DNA of 50,899 bases from CAZFIM01 sp964519615 (GCA_964519615.1 CAZFIM010000011.1:1-50899), one strand, 5' to 3'. Counted from the first letter of the stretch, positions 7,867-16,517 are shown. Numbers and translations are program-made. Notes: generated from the sequence alone by a model not told the origin.

Positions 7867-8226
7867 ATCATTCTCCTTAAATAAATTACTATGATTATTT
7901 CTGTTTTAAAGAACCCGTTATCTTTCAAAGGCATATAAACCACCGGCATAAGGCCGATCAGCTATGTGGCCGCCGTATTACTTACCAATTGCAGGACTAT
8001 CCCCTCATTATTTGAGTTGAGCAAGGCCATATACCTCTCTCATCTATTACTGCATGACGCGAGGGGGGGGGATTTCAGCCTGATTGATCCAGTCTGCCAC
8101 CTGTTTTTAAGTAAAATTACTATAAAGCTAATAGCAACTGCCTTCGGGGTTTACCCATATCGCCAACCATACGCGCTGCTATTTGCCCTGATTCACCGGG
8201 AATGCTCCCAACGCATTCATATGGCT
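7867..8226. other. 360-base spacer without a recognised gene
   Basis: Between the dodecin and YegP genes, both on the minus strand. It contains a run of nine G at about 8063-8071 and no frame with coding character or ribosome binding site. The open frame across 7966-8319 overlaps the YegP gene and is a shadow of it. No repeat module was recognised. Confidence 0.4.
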
Positions 8227-8406
8227 TTAGACTTCTTTTATCTCAGCTGCGGGCGCATTTTTCTTGACGGATTCTATGCCGGCCTTTGCGCTTGCCAGAG
8301 TAGTGTATCCTTCTCCTGAACTGGCAATAGACTGTCCGTTAGATGCTACCAGCCTCCATCGGAATTCACCTTTTTTGTCTTTGTAGAGCTCAAATTTTGC
8401 AGCCAT
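8227..8406 (-). CDS. YegP-like DUF1508 protein, copy 1
   Basis: A 59-residue protein: MAAKFELYKDKKGEFRWRLV, ASNGQSIASSGEGYTTLASA, then KAGIESVKKNAPAAEIKEV. The FELYKDxxGEFRWRL and NGQxIASSGEGY blocks with the later K-x-GI-x-SVKKNA are the DUF1508/YegP signature; the molecular role is poorly known. It is nearly identical to 21887-22066 (differences mainly L/V, S/A, L/M and I/V). The start has AAAGGAGTGG just upstream. It follows the small membrane protein gene by 36 bases, the same order as at the second copy. Confidence 0.9.
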   Translation of the reverse strand: MAAKFELYKDKKGEFRWRLVASNGQSIASSGEGYTTLASAKAGIESVKKNAPAAEIKEV

Positions 8407-8442
8407 GATTTACCACTCCTTTGTTTTTTACATGCCCTGAAA

Positions 8443-8799
8443 CTAATCCCCGGGCTTGCCAACTGACCACAGCGCTTTAATCGCAGCGATAATAGCGGCA
8501 GGCGACATTAAGACAGCCAGATAAGTCATGATACCGCTGAGAATTTTGCCGATGTCGAGCACATTAAAATAAATGAAGACATTTCCCATAATAATAATGG
8601 CAATTGTTGCAATAAGGAAAAGCATAATTTCTTTGCCGGTTATGTTGAGCAGACCAATAATAATCCCCAAAATGATCAGAATAATAAACATCACGGGAGT
8701 TTGAGGTTGGATTAAACCCGCGATTACGGCAATCACAAGGCCAAGGATAAATGCCCAAAAACCAATAATAGCATAAACGTTACTTTTACTTTTTGGCAT
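8443..8799 (-). CDS. Small four-helix membrane protein, copy 1
   Basis: A 118-residue protein made almost entirely of hydrophobic segments (about 10-28, 33-52, 57-78 and 85-110), with a basic N terminus MPKSKSN and the end AAIKALWSVGKPGD. No family name is recognised. The frameshifted gene at 22080-22446 is a clear relative: it has the same position upstream of a YegP copy and the same ending pattern (A-x-x-AIKAL-x-S-x-GKP here, T-AMKALCTISKP there). AAAGGAAA precedes the ATG. Probably cotranscribed with YegP. Confidence 0.75.
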   Translation of the reverse strand: MPKSKSNVYAIIGFWAFILGLVIAVIAGLIQPQTPVMFIILIILGIIIGLLNITGKEIMLFLIATIAIIIMGNVFIYFNVLDIGKILSGIMTYLAVLMSPAAIIAAIKALWSVGKPGD

Positions 8800-8910
8800 G
8801 AAAAATATTTCCTTTCTTGCGATAGAAATAAGTATTTATTAGTAAGTATACTACTATAAAATGAAAATAGATATGCCTTGCATGAAGATTTATGGTGATA
8901 AATGTATTTC

Positions 8911-9148
8911 CTTTAACCTTGTCCGTGTTTCCCGACTTCATCGGGAGCTTCGGCACTCGAAAGAAAATAAGGAGAAGGCCAATGTCTGATTACACTGAGT
9001 ATAAAGAGCTCACGACTATTAGAGAATCTATCGCAGCATTCCTGTTAAGCTGCAAGTTGAAAGTATCGGAGGGCTATTCGAAAGCAGGCGGCACATAGAA
9101 ATTGAGCTAAATTGTAGGGCTGCCCGTGGGCAGACAGCACCTGCAAAG
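8911..9148 (+). repeat. Full-length modular repeat (A+B+C+C)
   Basis: The most complete copy. Module A has TTAACCTTGTCCGTG, hairpin CCCGACTTCATCGGGA and GCTTCGGCACTCGAAAG. Module B is the frame 8982-9098: MSDYTEYKELTTIRESIAAF, then LLSCKLKVSEGYSKAGGT and stop. The first C remnant (AGCAGGCGGCACATAGAAA) is followed at 9117-9148 by a second, better hairpin, GGGCTGCCCGTGGGCAGACAGC with ACCTGCAAAG. About 240 bases; no complete enzyme is encoded. Confidence 0.75.
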
Positions 9149-9175
9149 TTCCCTTAATCCTTCTTACTATTTCTG

Positions 9176-9268
9176 CTATTTGTCTCCTTTACCCTTCCCC
9201 TTATGCTCGTCAGCATACTTGTTTTGATGCACGTTCTTGGCATGTTTTTTCTTATTAAGCTTACTCAT
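9176..9268 (-). CDS. Lys-rich 30-residue microprotein
   Basis: Reading down from the ATG at 9268 gives MSKLNKKKHAKNVHQNKYAD, then EHKGKGKGDK and a TAG at 9176-9178. The upstream AGGAG with 7 bases of spacing is a strong ribosome binding site, which makes translation plausible despite the length. The product is strongly basic (10 Lys and 3 His), so it may contact nucleic acid or ribosomes. No family is recognised. Confidence 0.55.
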   Translation of the reverse strand: MSKLNKKKHAKNVHQNKYADEHKGKGKGDK

Positions 9269-9374
9269 TGTTTTACTCCTTAGATAAATATGGTTATATC
9301 ACATCGAGGTCCACAAGTATACTTTTCCTATGTATCATCTACCCTCATTCTATTATTTATGTTTTGTTTTGGAG

Positions 9375-9407
9375 ACGGCCTGCAGGCAAGCAGCATCTAG
9401 AAATGAG
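9375..9407 (+). repeat. C-module remnant
   Basis: ACGGCCTGCAGGCAAGCAGC, then ATCTAGAAATGAGC resembles the terminal hairpin and TAGAAA tail of the repeat family. The rest of the 280-base gap between the microprotein and the ATPase gene shows nothing recognisable. Confidence 0.45.
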
Positions 9408-9551
9408 CATCTTCATTTTAAAGCTACATGCTGTCATCTTGGGCAAATCTCTAATGAGCGTCGCGTTAGGCAGATGATGCCCCTTAAACGGGATATAATT
9501 CATTACTTCACATTGTAGTTATGTTACAAATTTGTGTTTTGTTTGAGCAGA

Positions 9552-12329
9552 TCAAGCGATGGCTTTTCGTCTTGCGCGTTTGAAAACTTTAAGAGCTTCG
9601 TGAGTCAATAAAAAGATAGTTGCCGCAACCAGAACGCAGACCCAATCAATGAATTCCAGTGGGGAAAATCCCAGAAACCTGTTTATGAAAGGAGTGTATA
9701 TAGCTGTCAGAGTCAATCCGATCGATATTATTATGGTCCAGAGTATCTTCTTATTACTGAAAAAGCTGAGGCTGAAAAATGAATCATAAGCATATCTTCT
9801 CGATAAGATATTGGCAAACTGGCAGAAAACAATGGTTGCGTAACTCAAGGTAGTAGCTCTCGAGTAAAGCATATGAGTTGCTGTAAGTTCAGCCCCCGTA
9901 CGCTCCATGAACAGCACAAAATTAATAAAACCGAAGGCCCCCATCAGAATCCCGAAAATCAGAATCTCAGATAGTGAATATTTATTTAAAATATGTTCAT
10001 GGCTTTTACGTGGTTGCGCAGTCATAATATCAGATGCACCGGGGTCAAAAGTGAGAGCGGTAAGCGGTAAAATCTCCGCCAGCAGGTCGATAGCCAGTAT
10101 TTGAATAACCAGTATCGGGATCGGCCAGCCGAAAAGGGCTACACCGGCCAGTCCCAAAAGAACGATAACCAGCTCGCCGATGTTGCTGGTCAACGATGCG
10201 ATTATCGTTTTCTTGAGATTATTAAATATCGTTCTGCCTTCTCGTATCGCATATACAAGTGTTGAAAAACTGTCATCCAGCAGTACAAGCTCAGAAGCTT
10301 CTTTGGCAACGTCAGTGCCGATACTTCCCATCGCCACACCGATGTGGGCGCTTTTCAGGGCAGGAGCATCATTGACCCCATCCCCGGTAACGGCCACCAC
10401 CTCTCCTTTGCTTTTCAACATTTTTACAATGCGCAGTTTATCCTCAGGGCAAACCCGGGAGAAGATAAGAGGTTGCTGACCATCCATTAGTTTTTTTAGC
10501 TCTTTGTCTTTTATTTCAGTGAGTTCATCGCCTGTAATTACCGCGACATGGTCGTTTCCGGGTGACAGGTCAATCTGCTTTCCAACGGCCTGCGCAGTAA
10601 TAGCATGGTCTCCGGTCATAATATAGGTTTTAATATGCGCTTCACGAGCATGTGCAAGTGCCTCTTTTACACCCTCCTTTGCCGGATCGTTCAACGCCAT
10701 CAAACCTAAGAGGGTGATATTCTTTTCCACATCATCCATGTCATAATCATGTTGATTGTCTTTTAGTTCCCTGAACCCAAATGCCAGAACACGCATTGCT
10801 TTCTTTGAGTATTCATCATTTAGCGACTGGAGCATTTCAATATCCTTGTCTGTCAGCCTGACAGCTTTGCCATCTTTATAAATGAATTTACTCACTTTCA
10901 GAACGGAATCGATTGCCCCTTTCATGCAGAGGACATTCTTGTTATCAAATTGACGAACAGAGCTCATCCGTTTTCGCTCGGAGTCGAAGGGGAATTCTTG
11001 AAGTTCCGGATTTTCCTCGTCTTCTTCTGGCGAGCGAGTGCCCAGTTTGGTGGACACGGTTATTAGAGCGGCTTCAGTGGGATCACCAACTGGATACCAG
11101 TCCGGATGATCTTTATCCGGCTTATGTATCTCTGCATTTGATGCCATTGTGGCCGTATCAAGCATAATTTCCAGTTTCTTTATCTGTTGCTCCGTCAACT
11201 TTTTACCGTCAGGCCCCTGGATATCGCCTTCCGGTTTATAGCCAACCCCGGAAACCTCATATTGATGGCCGTCAAACCAGATGTATTTTACGGTCATCTC
11301 ATTCTTTGTCAATGTTCCCGTTTTATCTGTGCAGATGACATTTGTCGAACCTAAAGTTTCTACCGAAGACAGCTTCTTAATGACAGCATTCTTTTTTGCC
11401 AGACGGGCTACGCCGTTTGATAATGCTACTGTAATCTGCATGGGGAGCGCCTGAGGAACAACGGCAACGGCAATTCCAAGAGCCAGGATAAGTGCCGTAT
11501 TTATTCCCAACCCTTGCCAGATGGTGACGCTGAATAGCATGATACCTATGATTATGGCAAACACAGTGATTTTGTTGGCAATAGACTGTATTTCAAGCTG
11601 CAAAGGAGATTTTGATTTCTTTTCTTCTTGTGCCAGACATGCAATTTTCCCCAGTTCCGTGCTCATACCGGTTTCTACTATTAGCCCTTTTGTATTCCCT
11701 GTCGCGACGGTTGTACCAAGGAATGCCATATTATCGCGATCTGCCAGGCTACAAACCTTCTTGATCATCTCGCTATTTTTTTCCTGAGGCATAGATTCGC
11801 CCGTGAGGGAAAAGTCATTGGTTTTCAAATTAAATGATTCAATAATACGGATGTCCGCGGGGACTTTATCACCTTCCTCAAGGTAAATAATATCGCCCGG
11901 CACCAGTTTGGTTTGAGACAGCTCGATTAATTCGCCTTCTCTATATACTTTAGCAGGAGATTGAACCAGTTTTTTGAGAGTATCCATGATACGTTCAGCT
12001 TTATGCTCCTGAAAATAACCGATAACTGCATTGACAAGCACGATTATGAACATAATGGATCCACCGCGAAAATCACTGATGGCAAAGGAAACTGTTCCCG
12101 CTATTATCAGAATAATGACCAGGACATCTTTAAATTGAAGTAAAAACTGTACCCATCCCGGAGTCTTGCGCAAGGTGATGAGCTGGTTTTCACCATATTG
12201 AGAGAGTCTTTTTTGCGCTTCTGATTGTGAAAGGCCTTTTTCACTCGTTTTAAAAGCTTCGAGGCATTCTTTAACTGTTTTCAGGTAACAATCACCTTGC
12301 TCAGATGTCTGTTTATTGTTGTTTGCCAT
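9552..12329 (-). CDS. P2-type cation-transporting ATPase
   Basis: About 925 residues from the ATG at 12329; an alternative TTG start at 12380 adds 17 residues, and neither has a strong ribosome binding site. Domains in order: cation-ATPase N domain, two membrane helices, actuator domain with LTGESMP, helices 3-4, phosphorylation motif CTDKTGTLTKNE (Asp335), nucleotide-binding domain, MTGDHAITA, hinge TGDGVNDAPAL and six C-terminal helices. It resembles SERCA/PMCA-like pumps, but the helix-4 motif is VPQALP instead of VPEGLP, and helix 6 reads IDLLAEILP where SERCA has NLVTDGLP. Ion specificity is therefore uncertain. Monocistronic. Confidence 0.92.
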   Translation of the reverse strand: MANNNKQTSEQGDCYLKTVKECLEAFKTSEKGLSQSEAQKRLSQYGENQLITLRKTPGWVQFLLQFKDVLVIILIIAGTVSFAISDFRGGSIMFIIVLVNAVIGYFQEHKAERIMDTLKKLVQSPAKVYREGELIELSQTKLVPGDIIYLEEGDKVPADIRIIESFNLKTNDFSLTGESMPQEKNSEMIKKVCSLADRDNMAFLGTTVATGNTKGLIVETGMSTELGKIACLAQEEKKSKSPLQLEIQSIANKITVFAIIIGIMLFSVTIWQGLGINTALILALGIAVAVVPQALPMQITVALSNGVARLAKKNAVIKKLSSVETLGSTNVICTDKTGTLTKNEMTVKYIWFDGHQYEVSGVGYKPEGDIQGPDGKKLTEQQIKKLEIMLDTATMASNAEIHKPDKDHPDWYPVGDPTEAALITVSTKLGTRSPEEDEENPELQEFPFDSERKRMSSVRQFDNKNVLCMKGAIDSVLKVSKFIYKDGKAVRLTDKDIEMLQSLNDEYSKKAMRVLAFGFRELKDNQHDYDMDDVEKNITLLGLMALNDPAKEGVKEALAHAREAHIKTYIMTGDHAITAQAVGKQIDLSPGNDHVAVITGDELTEIKDKELKKLMDGQQPLIFSRVCPEDKLRIVKMLKSKGEVVAVTGDGVNDAPALKSAHIGVAMGSIGTDVAKEASELVLLDDSFSTLVYAIREGRTIFNNLKKTIIASLTSNIGELVIVLLGLAGVALFGWPIPILVIQILAIDLLAEILPLTALTFDPGASDIMTAQPRKSHEHILNKYSLSEILIFGILMGAFGFINFVLFMERTGAELTATHMLYSRATTLSYATIVFCQFANILSRRYAYDSFFSLSFFSNKKILWTIIISIGLTLTAIYTPFINRFLGFSPLEFIDWVCVLVAATIFLLTHEALKVFKRARRKAIA

Positions 12330-12535
12330 TGTATGTTTAAAAAAGTAATCCGTCAGTATGCAGGACAGGGCTTTTCTCAACCGATAGTATATTGATTGTC
12401 TCTGCCTGTAATAGAAGGTATGGTTTTATAACATAATGGTGATAGACTGTCAATGAAGATATTATAGGCTTACCGTCCGCTGATTTCTGTAACTGGATTT
12501 ATTATTGACAATCTAAGAAAATCAGTCCCATATCG

Positions 12536-12625
12536 CTCTTGACCTTGTCCGTGTTCTTCCCGATTGCATCGGGAGCTTCGGTACTCGAAAGAAAAGAAGG
12601 AGAAGGCCAATGTCTGATAACGCTG
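12536..12625 (+). repeat. Modular repeat copy (A module only)
   Basis: CTCTTGACCTTGTCCGTG, hairpin CCCGATTGCATCGGGA, GCTTCGGTACTCGAAAG and GGAGAAGGCCAATGTCTGAT are all present. It diverges about ten bases after that ATG. This is the cleanest example of the leader hairpin: CCCGAT pairs with ATCGGG around a TGC loop. It lies in the 440-base divergent spacer between the ATPase and hydrolase genes. Nothing else is recognised in that spacer. Confidence 0.75.
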
Positions 12626-12774
12626 AGCGTTCTCATGAACGCCAGCCCTTGCGGATGATTGTGTATCATAAAAAAGTTGACATAAAATTAGAATTGGTAT
12701 ATCCTCACATTAATGGATAATACGTTGTTTATCTCATTATTGTCTGGACCGGGACAGGTTGATAGCGCGAAGAT

Positions 12775-13626
12775 TTGCCTGTGAATAATCCCGGACGCAC
12801 CGTTGATAATGCCGCACTGCCGGTCGCAGACATGCCATTTCATCAAAAAAGAGAGATGAGATACCTCTTGTCTCTTTCTGTAAGCGGCGCCAAGGTATAT
12901 GGTAAGATCATGTTACCAGCGCATGCCAGCGCTACCAGTCAAGTCCCTGGTGCGGTCCTCTGCCACGGTTTTGGTGCTGACCAGGCTGTTATGGAATCCA
13001 GTGCATCGCTCCTGGTTGCCAAAGGCATTGCGGCTATTGTCTTCGATATGCACGGTCATGGTTCCAGTGAAGGTCTTTTAGCCGGTAATATTGATGAAGA
13101 AGTAATCGATGCCTGGCGATTGCTGGAGAGCTTACCTGAAGTAGATAGTTCGCGTATAGCGCTGATCGGGCATAGTCTTGGTGCTCTGGCATCCGTTCTC
13201 GCTGCCGGAAAGGTAAAGCCAAAGGCGATCGTTGCACTGTCATGCCCCTATGAGGTACAACAGCGCTTGCTCAATAACCACTATTACAGAGCATTTCCCT
13301 GGTTCAGATGGACGGTTATACTTATCGGGAGACTTGCAATACGATTCCGCAAGCTGAAAGTAAAAGTAGACTGGGACAAATTTCTGAAATTCTGGTCTCA
13401 GGTCAAGCTGGCTCCTGCGTTGGCGGAACTGGGTGATTGCAATAAGCTCTTTATTTTCAGTGATAGCGATATGCTCACGCCATACAGAAAATTCTCCGGT
13501 ATTTATGAGAATGCCCCGGGGCCCAAACAAAAGATGTTGGCTAGGGGGGTACACACCACCCCGATAAGTGCGGAAATCTTGCGTTTTGAGTGGATTGGTT
13601 GGGTTGTCTCAGTATTAAAGGCCTGA
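12775..13626 (+). CDS. Alpha/beta hydrolase (serine hydrolase)
   Basis: Up to 283 residues. The core has the oxyanion region VLCHGFGAD, VFDMHGHGSSEG, and the nucleophile elbow LIGHSLGALAS with the catalytic Ser, followed by IVALSCPYE. Near the C terminus, FIFSDSDMLTP could supply the acid and GVHTTP the His, completing the triad. This pattern fits acyl esterases or lysophospholipase-like hydrolases; the substrate is unknown. The start is uncertain: TTG 12775 gives the longest frame but has no good ribosome binding site, and ATG 12832 (MPFHQKREMRYLL) is possible. No signal peptide, so probably cytoplasmic. Confidence 0.85.
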   Translation: MPVNNPGRTVDNAALPVADMPFHQKREMRYLLSLSVSGAKVYGKIMLPAHASATSQVPGAVLCHGFGADQAVMESSASLLVAKGIAAIVFDMHGHGSSEGLLAGNIDEEVIDAWRLLESLPEVDSSRIALIGHSLGALASVLAAGKVKPKAIVALSCPYEVQQRLLNNHYYRAFPWFRWTVILIGRLAIRFRKLKVKVDWDKFLKFWSQVKLAPALAELGDCNKLFIFSDSDMLTPYRKFSGIYENAPGPKQKMLARGVHTTPISAEILRFEWIGWVVSVLKA

Positions 13627-13774
13627 AAGCAAGTTGTTTTTCTTTGCTACTCATAGTATTTTTCGAGCTGAAGTGATAATACTATGATATTTTTTTCGAT
13701 GTGTCTAGTAAGAGCAAAAGGGTATTTGCTTTCGACATACTAAAAGATAGTGAATGGTAATAATGGGGGGTATC

Positions 13775-14140
13775 ATGGTAGAGGATTCGAATGAACAGAC
13801 CAGAAATGATCAGAAAAGGGCACAGAATCGCGCTGCAATAGAATCTGCCCGGATGATCAAAGAGAAGAAGCTTGAGGAAGAACACCAGGCCAAAGAAGCC
13901 AAACGGGCGCATAAGCTGGCTGAGGGGGAGATGGCACGGCAGGCTAGAGATCAGGCCATAAGGCAGAAGGACCTGGCGCGTGAGCAGGCGTACCGGCAGA
14001 AACAGGCAACAGCGGCAGACAAACGTGAAGCCCAGCTTGTGGCGGGAGAAGAGCAGCGGCAGGCAAGGGAGCGGGCGCGCAAGGAAAGGGACGAGGTTAG
14101 AGAACAGAGAATACAGGAAGAGCGGGCACGAAAGAGATAG
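13775..14140 (+). CDS. Highly charged helical coiled-coil protein
   Basis: From the ATG at 13775 (GGGGGG just upstream) the product has 121 residues, nearly all Lys, Arg, Glu, Gln and Ala. It starts MVEDSNEQTRNDQKRAQNRA and continues with repeating AxxQAxRQK and REQxxRQKQ patterns to the C-terminal EERARKR. It should form one long alpha helix or a coiled coil. No family is recognised, and such composition gives many false matches. Alone on its strand. Confidence 0.6.
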   Translation: MVEDSNEQTRNDQKRAQNRAAIESARMIKEKKLEEEHQAKEAKRAHKLAEGEMARQARDQAIRQKDLAREQAYRQKQATAADKREAQLVAGEEQRQARERARKERDEVREQRIQEERARKR

Positions 14141-14520
14141 GCCGGCAGTCAGCAACCGCTTTCAGTGCTGCACATTGCCTCCTCCTGTGTTTTAAGGTGA
14201 TAAACGCTATCAAGAGCGCGGATGGCCTTAACTCAAGCTGACTATTATCAGAGAAGGTTATCTATGAAATGAGGAGAAAAACGCTCATTTTCCGCTGCTG
14301 AGATCCTTTCATATCATTTGCAGCAAAGATGTTTCTGCTATCGGGCTGCAAAACAGAATAGTTGCCTTAGCGTTATCAAGACTATGCCATGTCTCATTGG
14401 CGGCTTTGGCATTACTGCTCTGCTCTTTCCAATATTCCTGCACGCCGCCTGTATATGTATGTTTATTATCTGAATAGTATGTTATTATCGATCTTAATAG
14501 CATAAGACAGGAGAAATGCG
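14141..14520. other. 380-base spacer without a convincing gene
   Basis: A minus-strand open frame of 64 codons (14309-14503) is present but has no recognisable domain, and its ribosome binding site is unclear. It would be divergent from the small Cys gene at 14521. I see no repeat module or hairpin of note. Confidence 0.3.
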
Positions 14521-14706
14521 ATGATGTGTCCTATACTGGCTAACGGTTTTATGAGTTCAGATGAACATGCCGCGGATTCGGCAGTGACAGCATGTAAACA
14601 AGAAAAGTGTGCCTGGTGGATTTCTACTGATGGAGCACAGGGACTTTGTGCTGTTACCCTGTTAGCACACCGGGCTTATAAAGAAATTAACCGCGGTACT
14701 GAATAA
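14521..14706 (+). CDS. Small Cys protein with CxxxxCAWW motif
   Basis: A 61-residue protein with strong ribosome binding site ACAGGAGAAATGCG ahead of the ATG. The core reads CKQEKCAWWISTDGAQGLCAV, so three Cys are spaced around a Trp pair. I have seen similar C-x4-CAWW-x(n)-C-A-[IV] cores in small proteins of Dehalococcoidia and some phages, with no known role; a zinc or Fe-S site is possible. The end (LLAHRAYKEINRGTE) is helical. Confidence 0.65.
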   Translation: MMCPILANGFMSSDEHAADSAVTACKQEKCAWWISTDGAQGLCAVTLLAHRAYKEINRGTE

Positions 14707-14805
14707 GCCTTTTGATATGGAAAAGAGTATTTAAAATTCTTATTATTTGATTTATACCAGTGTTGAAATCACACCAAAGAAATAGTATTTTTCAACAACA
14801 TAATC

Positions 14806-14945
14806 CATACTGCATATCTCTTGATATTATCCCGATTCTTTCGATGGAATAGGGACCTGCGGCGTACATCTCCAGCTTATTGACGGGTTCTGCCTGTGCA
14901 GATGTAAACGGGACATTCAGCACTGGAAAGGGAGAACGCGAAAGC
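14806..14945 (+). repeat. Probable decayed A module
   Basis: The stretch CTCTTGATATTATCCCGATT, then TTTCGATGGAATAGGGACCTGCGG and later CAGCACTGGAAAGGGAGAACGCGAAAG, runs parallel to the leader of the repeat family but with many differences. It may be an old copy. The minus-strand frame over it (14792-15058) is not supported as a gene. The gap 14707-15428 holds this, the copy at 15138 and a terminator. Confidence 0.35.
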
Positions 14946-15137
14946 TTTTGTCCCATTGTCCCAAATGTAATTGGTGCGCTGGACGGTTGCAGGGTTAAAA
15001 GGCTATTTGAGCAGATTGCCGCTGCATCAACCTTAGGTTGACTCCTCGCAAAGGGCATATATAGTCCGTATTTTATATTTCATCGACAGCCTGCCTAGGT
15101 GGTTGTGGCGATTTCCACGGATGATCTGCATACGAGG

Positions 15138-15303
15138 AAAGCGCCCGGCTGGAGAAGTCCAATGCTTGATTACACTGAAAATGGAGATCAAAACTATACG
15201 AGAGACTATCGCAGCATTCCCATTAAGCTACAAGGTAGAAATTTCGCAAGCTCACCTGCGGGGCGGGCAATACCTGGAAAAAGGATTTCGGGATGAAAAA
15301 TAA
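15138..15303 (+). repeat. Modular repeat copy (B+C) with frame-disrupting indels
   Basis: GGAGAAGTCCAATGCTTGAT opens like the other copies, but the integrase-like part is out of that frame. It reappears from the ATG at 15181 as MEIKTIRETIAAFPLSYKVE, then ISQAHLRGGQYLEKGFRDEK and a stop at 15303. This matches the TIREAIxxFLLSCKVE core of the other copies. A degraded C module (GGGGCGGGCAATACCTGGAAA) overlaps its end. Confidence 0.65.
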
Positions 15304-15340
15304 TAGATAGCACTGTCCTTTTGTCATGAGCGGACAGTGC
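15297..15340 (-). terminator. Rho-independent terminator after the TRAP binding-protein gene
   Basis: On the minus strand GCACTGTCC (15340-15332) pairs perfectly with GGACAGTGC (15318-15310), and TATCTATTATTTTT follows. It lies about 90 bases after the stop at 15429. Confidence 0.75.
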
Positions 15341-15428
15341 CATCATATATCTTTGTATGCAATTTAGCGGTGCAATTATTTGCCGTATCTCTTGTCTATT
15401 ATAAGGTGGAATTAACCCGCCGCGTTTA

Positions 15429-16517
15429 TCAGGGTGTATAACCCAGCAGAGGATCCTTAACACCCATATCCTCAAGTATTTGGCCTAATTCATCAACCAT
15501 CTGTTTTCTTACGGAATCTCCTTGAATCCAGCTATCCCAGATTGGTGCTACCGCTGCACTGAGTTTCTGCATATCAGCTGATGAAAACTGGTAGGTTTCT
15601 CCACCCGCATTCTTCAAAAGCTCTTTTGCTTCATCTACTAATTTGTCATGTTCGATACCGAAATAACGCGTAAACTGCGGACTTACCTCATCAATTACGT
15701 CACGAAGGTCAGCAGGCATTTTGTTATACGTATCCTTGTTCATAACAATGAGCTGCATGGAAGCGCCGAAGCTTACCTCCGTTAAACTTCCTACCACTGA
15801 CTCTGTTCTGAAGGACTTGATGAAATCCCAGGGGATGTAGGCACCATCAATAACTCCCTTATCGAGAGATGTGTACACCTCAGGCGCAGGCATGCCTACC
15901 GGGATACCGCCAAGGCTTTTAACTACTTCAGTATGGATAGAGCCTGAAGCTCGAATTTTTTTATTTTTAATATCATCAAACGTTTTTACCGCCTTTCCTT
16001 TGGCCAGATGCAGCTGGTATGGCCCTGTACAGGTAAAGCAAAGCACATGCGTATCTGCAAAATCATCATCCAGAAAGCCTCTATTATAAAGCTCGTGCTC
16101 GGCGACGGATAATTGCTCATGTGTGAAATTGCTTATGGGGAGGTATGCGACATCGCTCATTGGAAATAGGCCGGGAGTATACGAAGTCATAACAAAAGCA
16201 ACATCCGCTATTCCGGAAGCGGCAAGATCATAATGCTCGGCTGGCGTTCCCATCACTGCACCGTAGTTGATCTCAGCAGTGATTCTGCCCTTGCTTTCAT
16301 TCTGCCATGCAGCAACCAGATCTCTGAGCGGTTGGCTGTTAGCACCCTCGGTTCCTTCCCACATGGCTATGACCAGATGGACGCCTTCGGTCGATGGAGC
16401 CGGAGATGGTGACGGCGATGGTGTCGGTGATGGAGACGGAGCCGGTCGTGCACAACCACCTAATACTAAAACGCTTACCAGAAGAACAAATAATGCTGTT
16501 ACTATAATCTTCTTCAT
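15429..16517 (-). CDS. TRAP transporter substrate-binding lipoprotein (DctP-like)
   Basis: The 362-residue protein has a lipoprotein signal (LVLGGC, Cys22) and a Pro/Ser linker. The DctP fold follows: VIAMWEG, then AEINYGAVMGTPAEHYDLAASGIADVAFV and the helix region KKIRASGSIHTEVVKSLGG-x-PVGMPAPEVYTSLDKGVIDG. The Arg of KIRASG is the carboxylate-binding position in the family, so an organic acid ligand is likely. It should be anchored on the outer face of the membrane. No DctQ or DctM gene lies nearby, so it is an orphan. The ribosome binding site AGGAGGATTAG is strong. Confidence 0.9.
   Translation of the reverse strand: MKKIIVTALFVLLVSVLVLGGCARPAPSPSPTPSPSPSPAPSTEGVHLVIAMWEGTEGANSQPLRDLVAAWQNESKGRITAEINYGAVMGTPAEHYDLAASGIADVAFVMTSYTPGLFPMSDVAYLPISNFTHEQLSVAEHELYNRGFLDDDFADTHVLCFTCTGPYQLHLAKGKAVKTFDDIKNKKIRASGSIHTEVVKSLGGIPVGMPAPEVYTSLDKGVIDGAYIPWDFIKSFRTESVVGSLTEVSFGASMQLIVMNKDTYNKMPADLRDVIDEVSPQFTRYFGIEHDKLVDEAKELLKNAGGETYQFSSADMQKLSAAVAPIWDSWIQGDSVRKQMVDELGQILEDMGVKDPLLGYTP

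Noticed and set aside
8063..8071. Run of nine G as a phase-variable tract
   Set aside because: It lies outside any supported reading frame or obvious promoter, so a switching role is not supported.
7966..8319. Plus-strand frame of 117 codons
   Set aside because: Its second half is antisense to the clear YegP gene, and the first half has no coding character or start signal.
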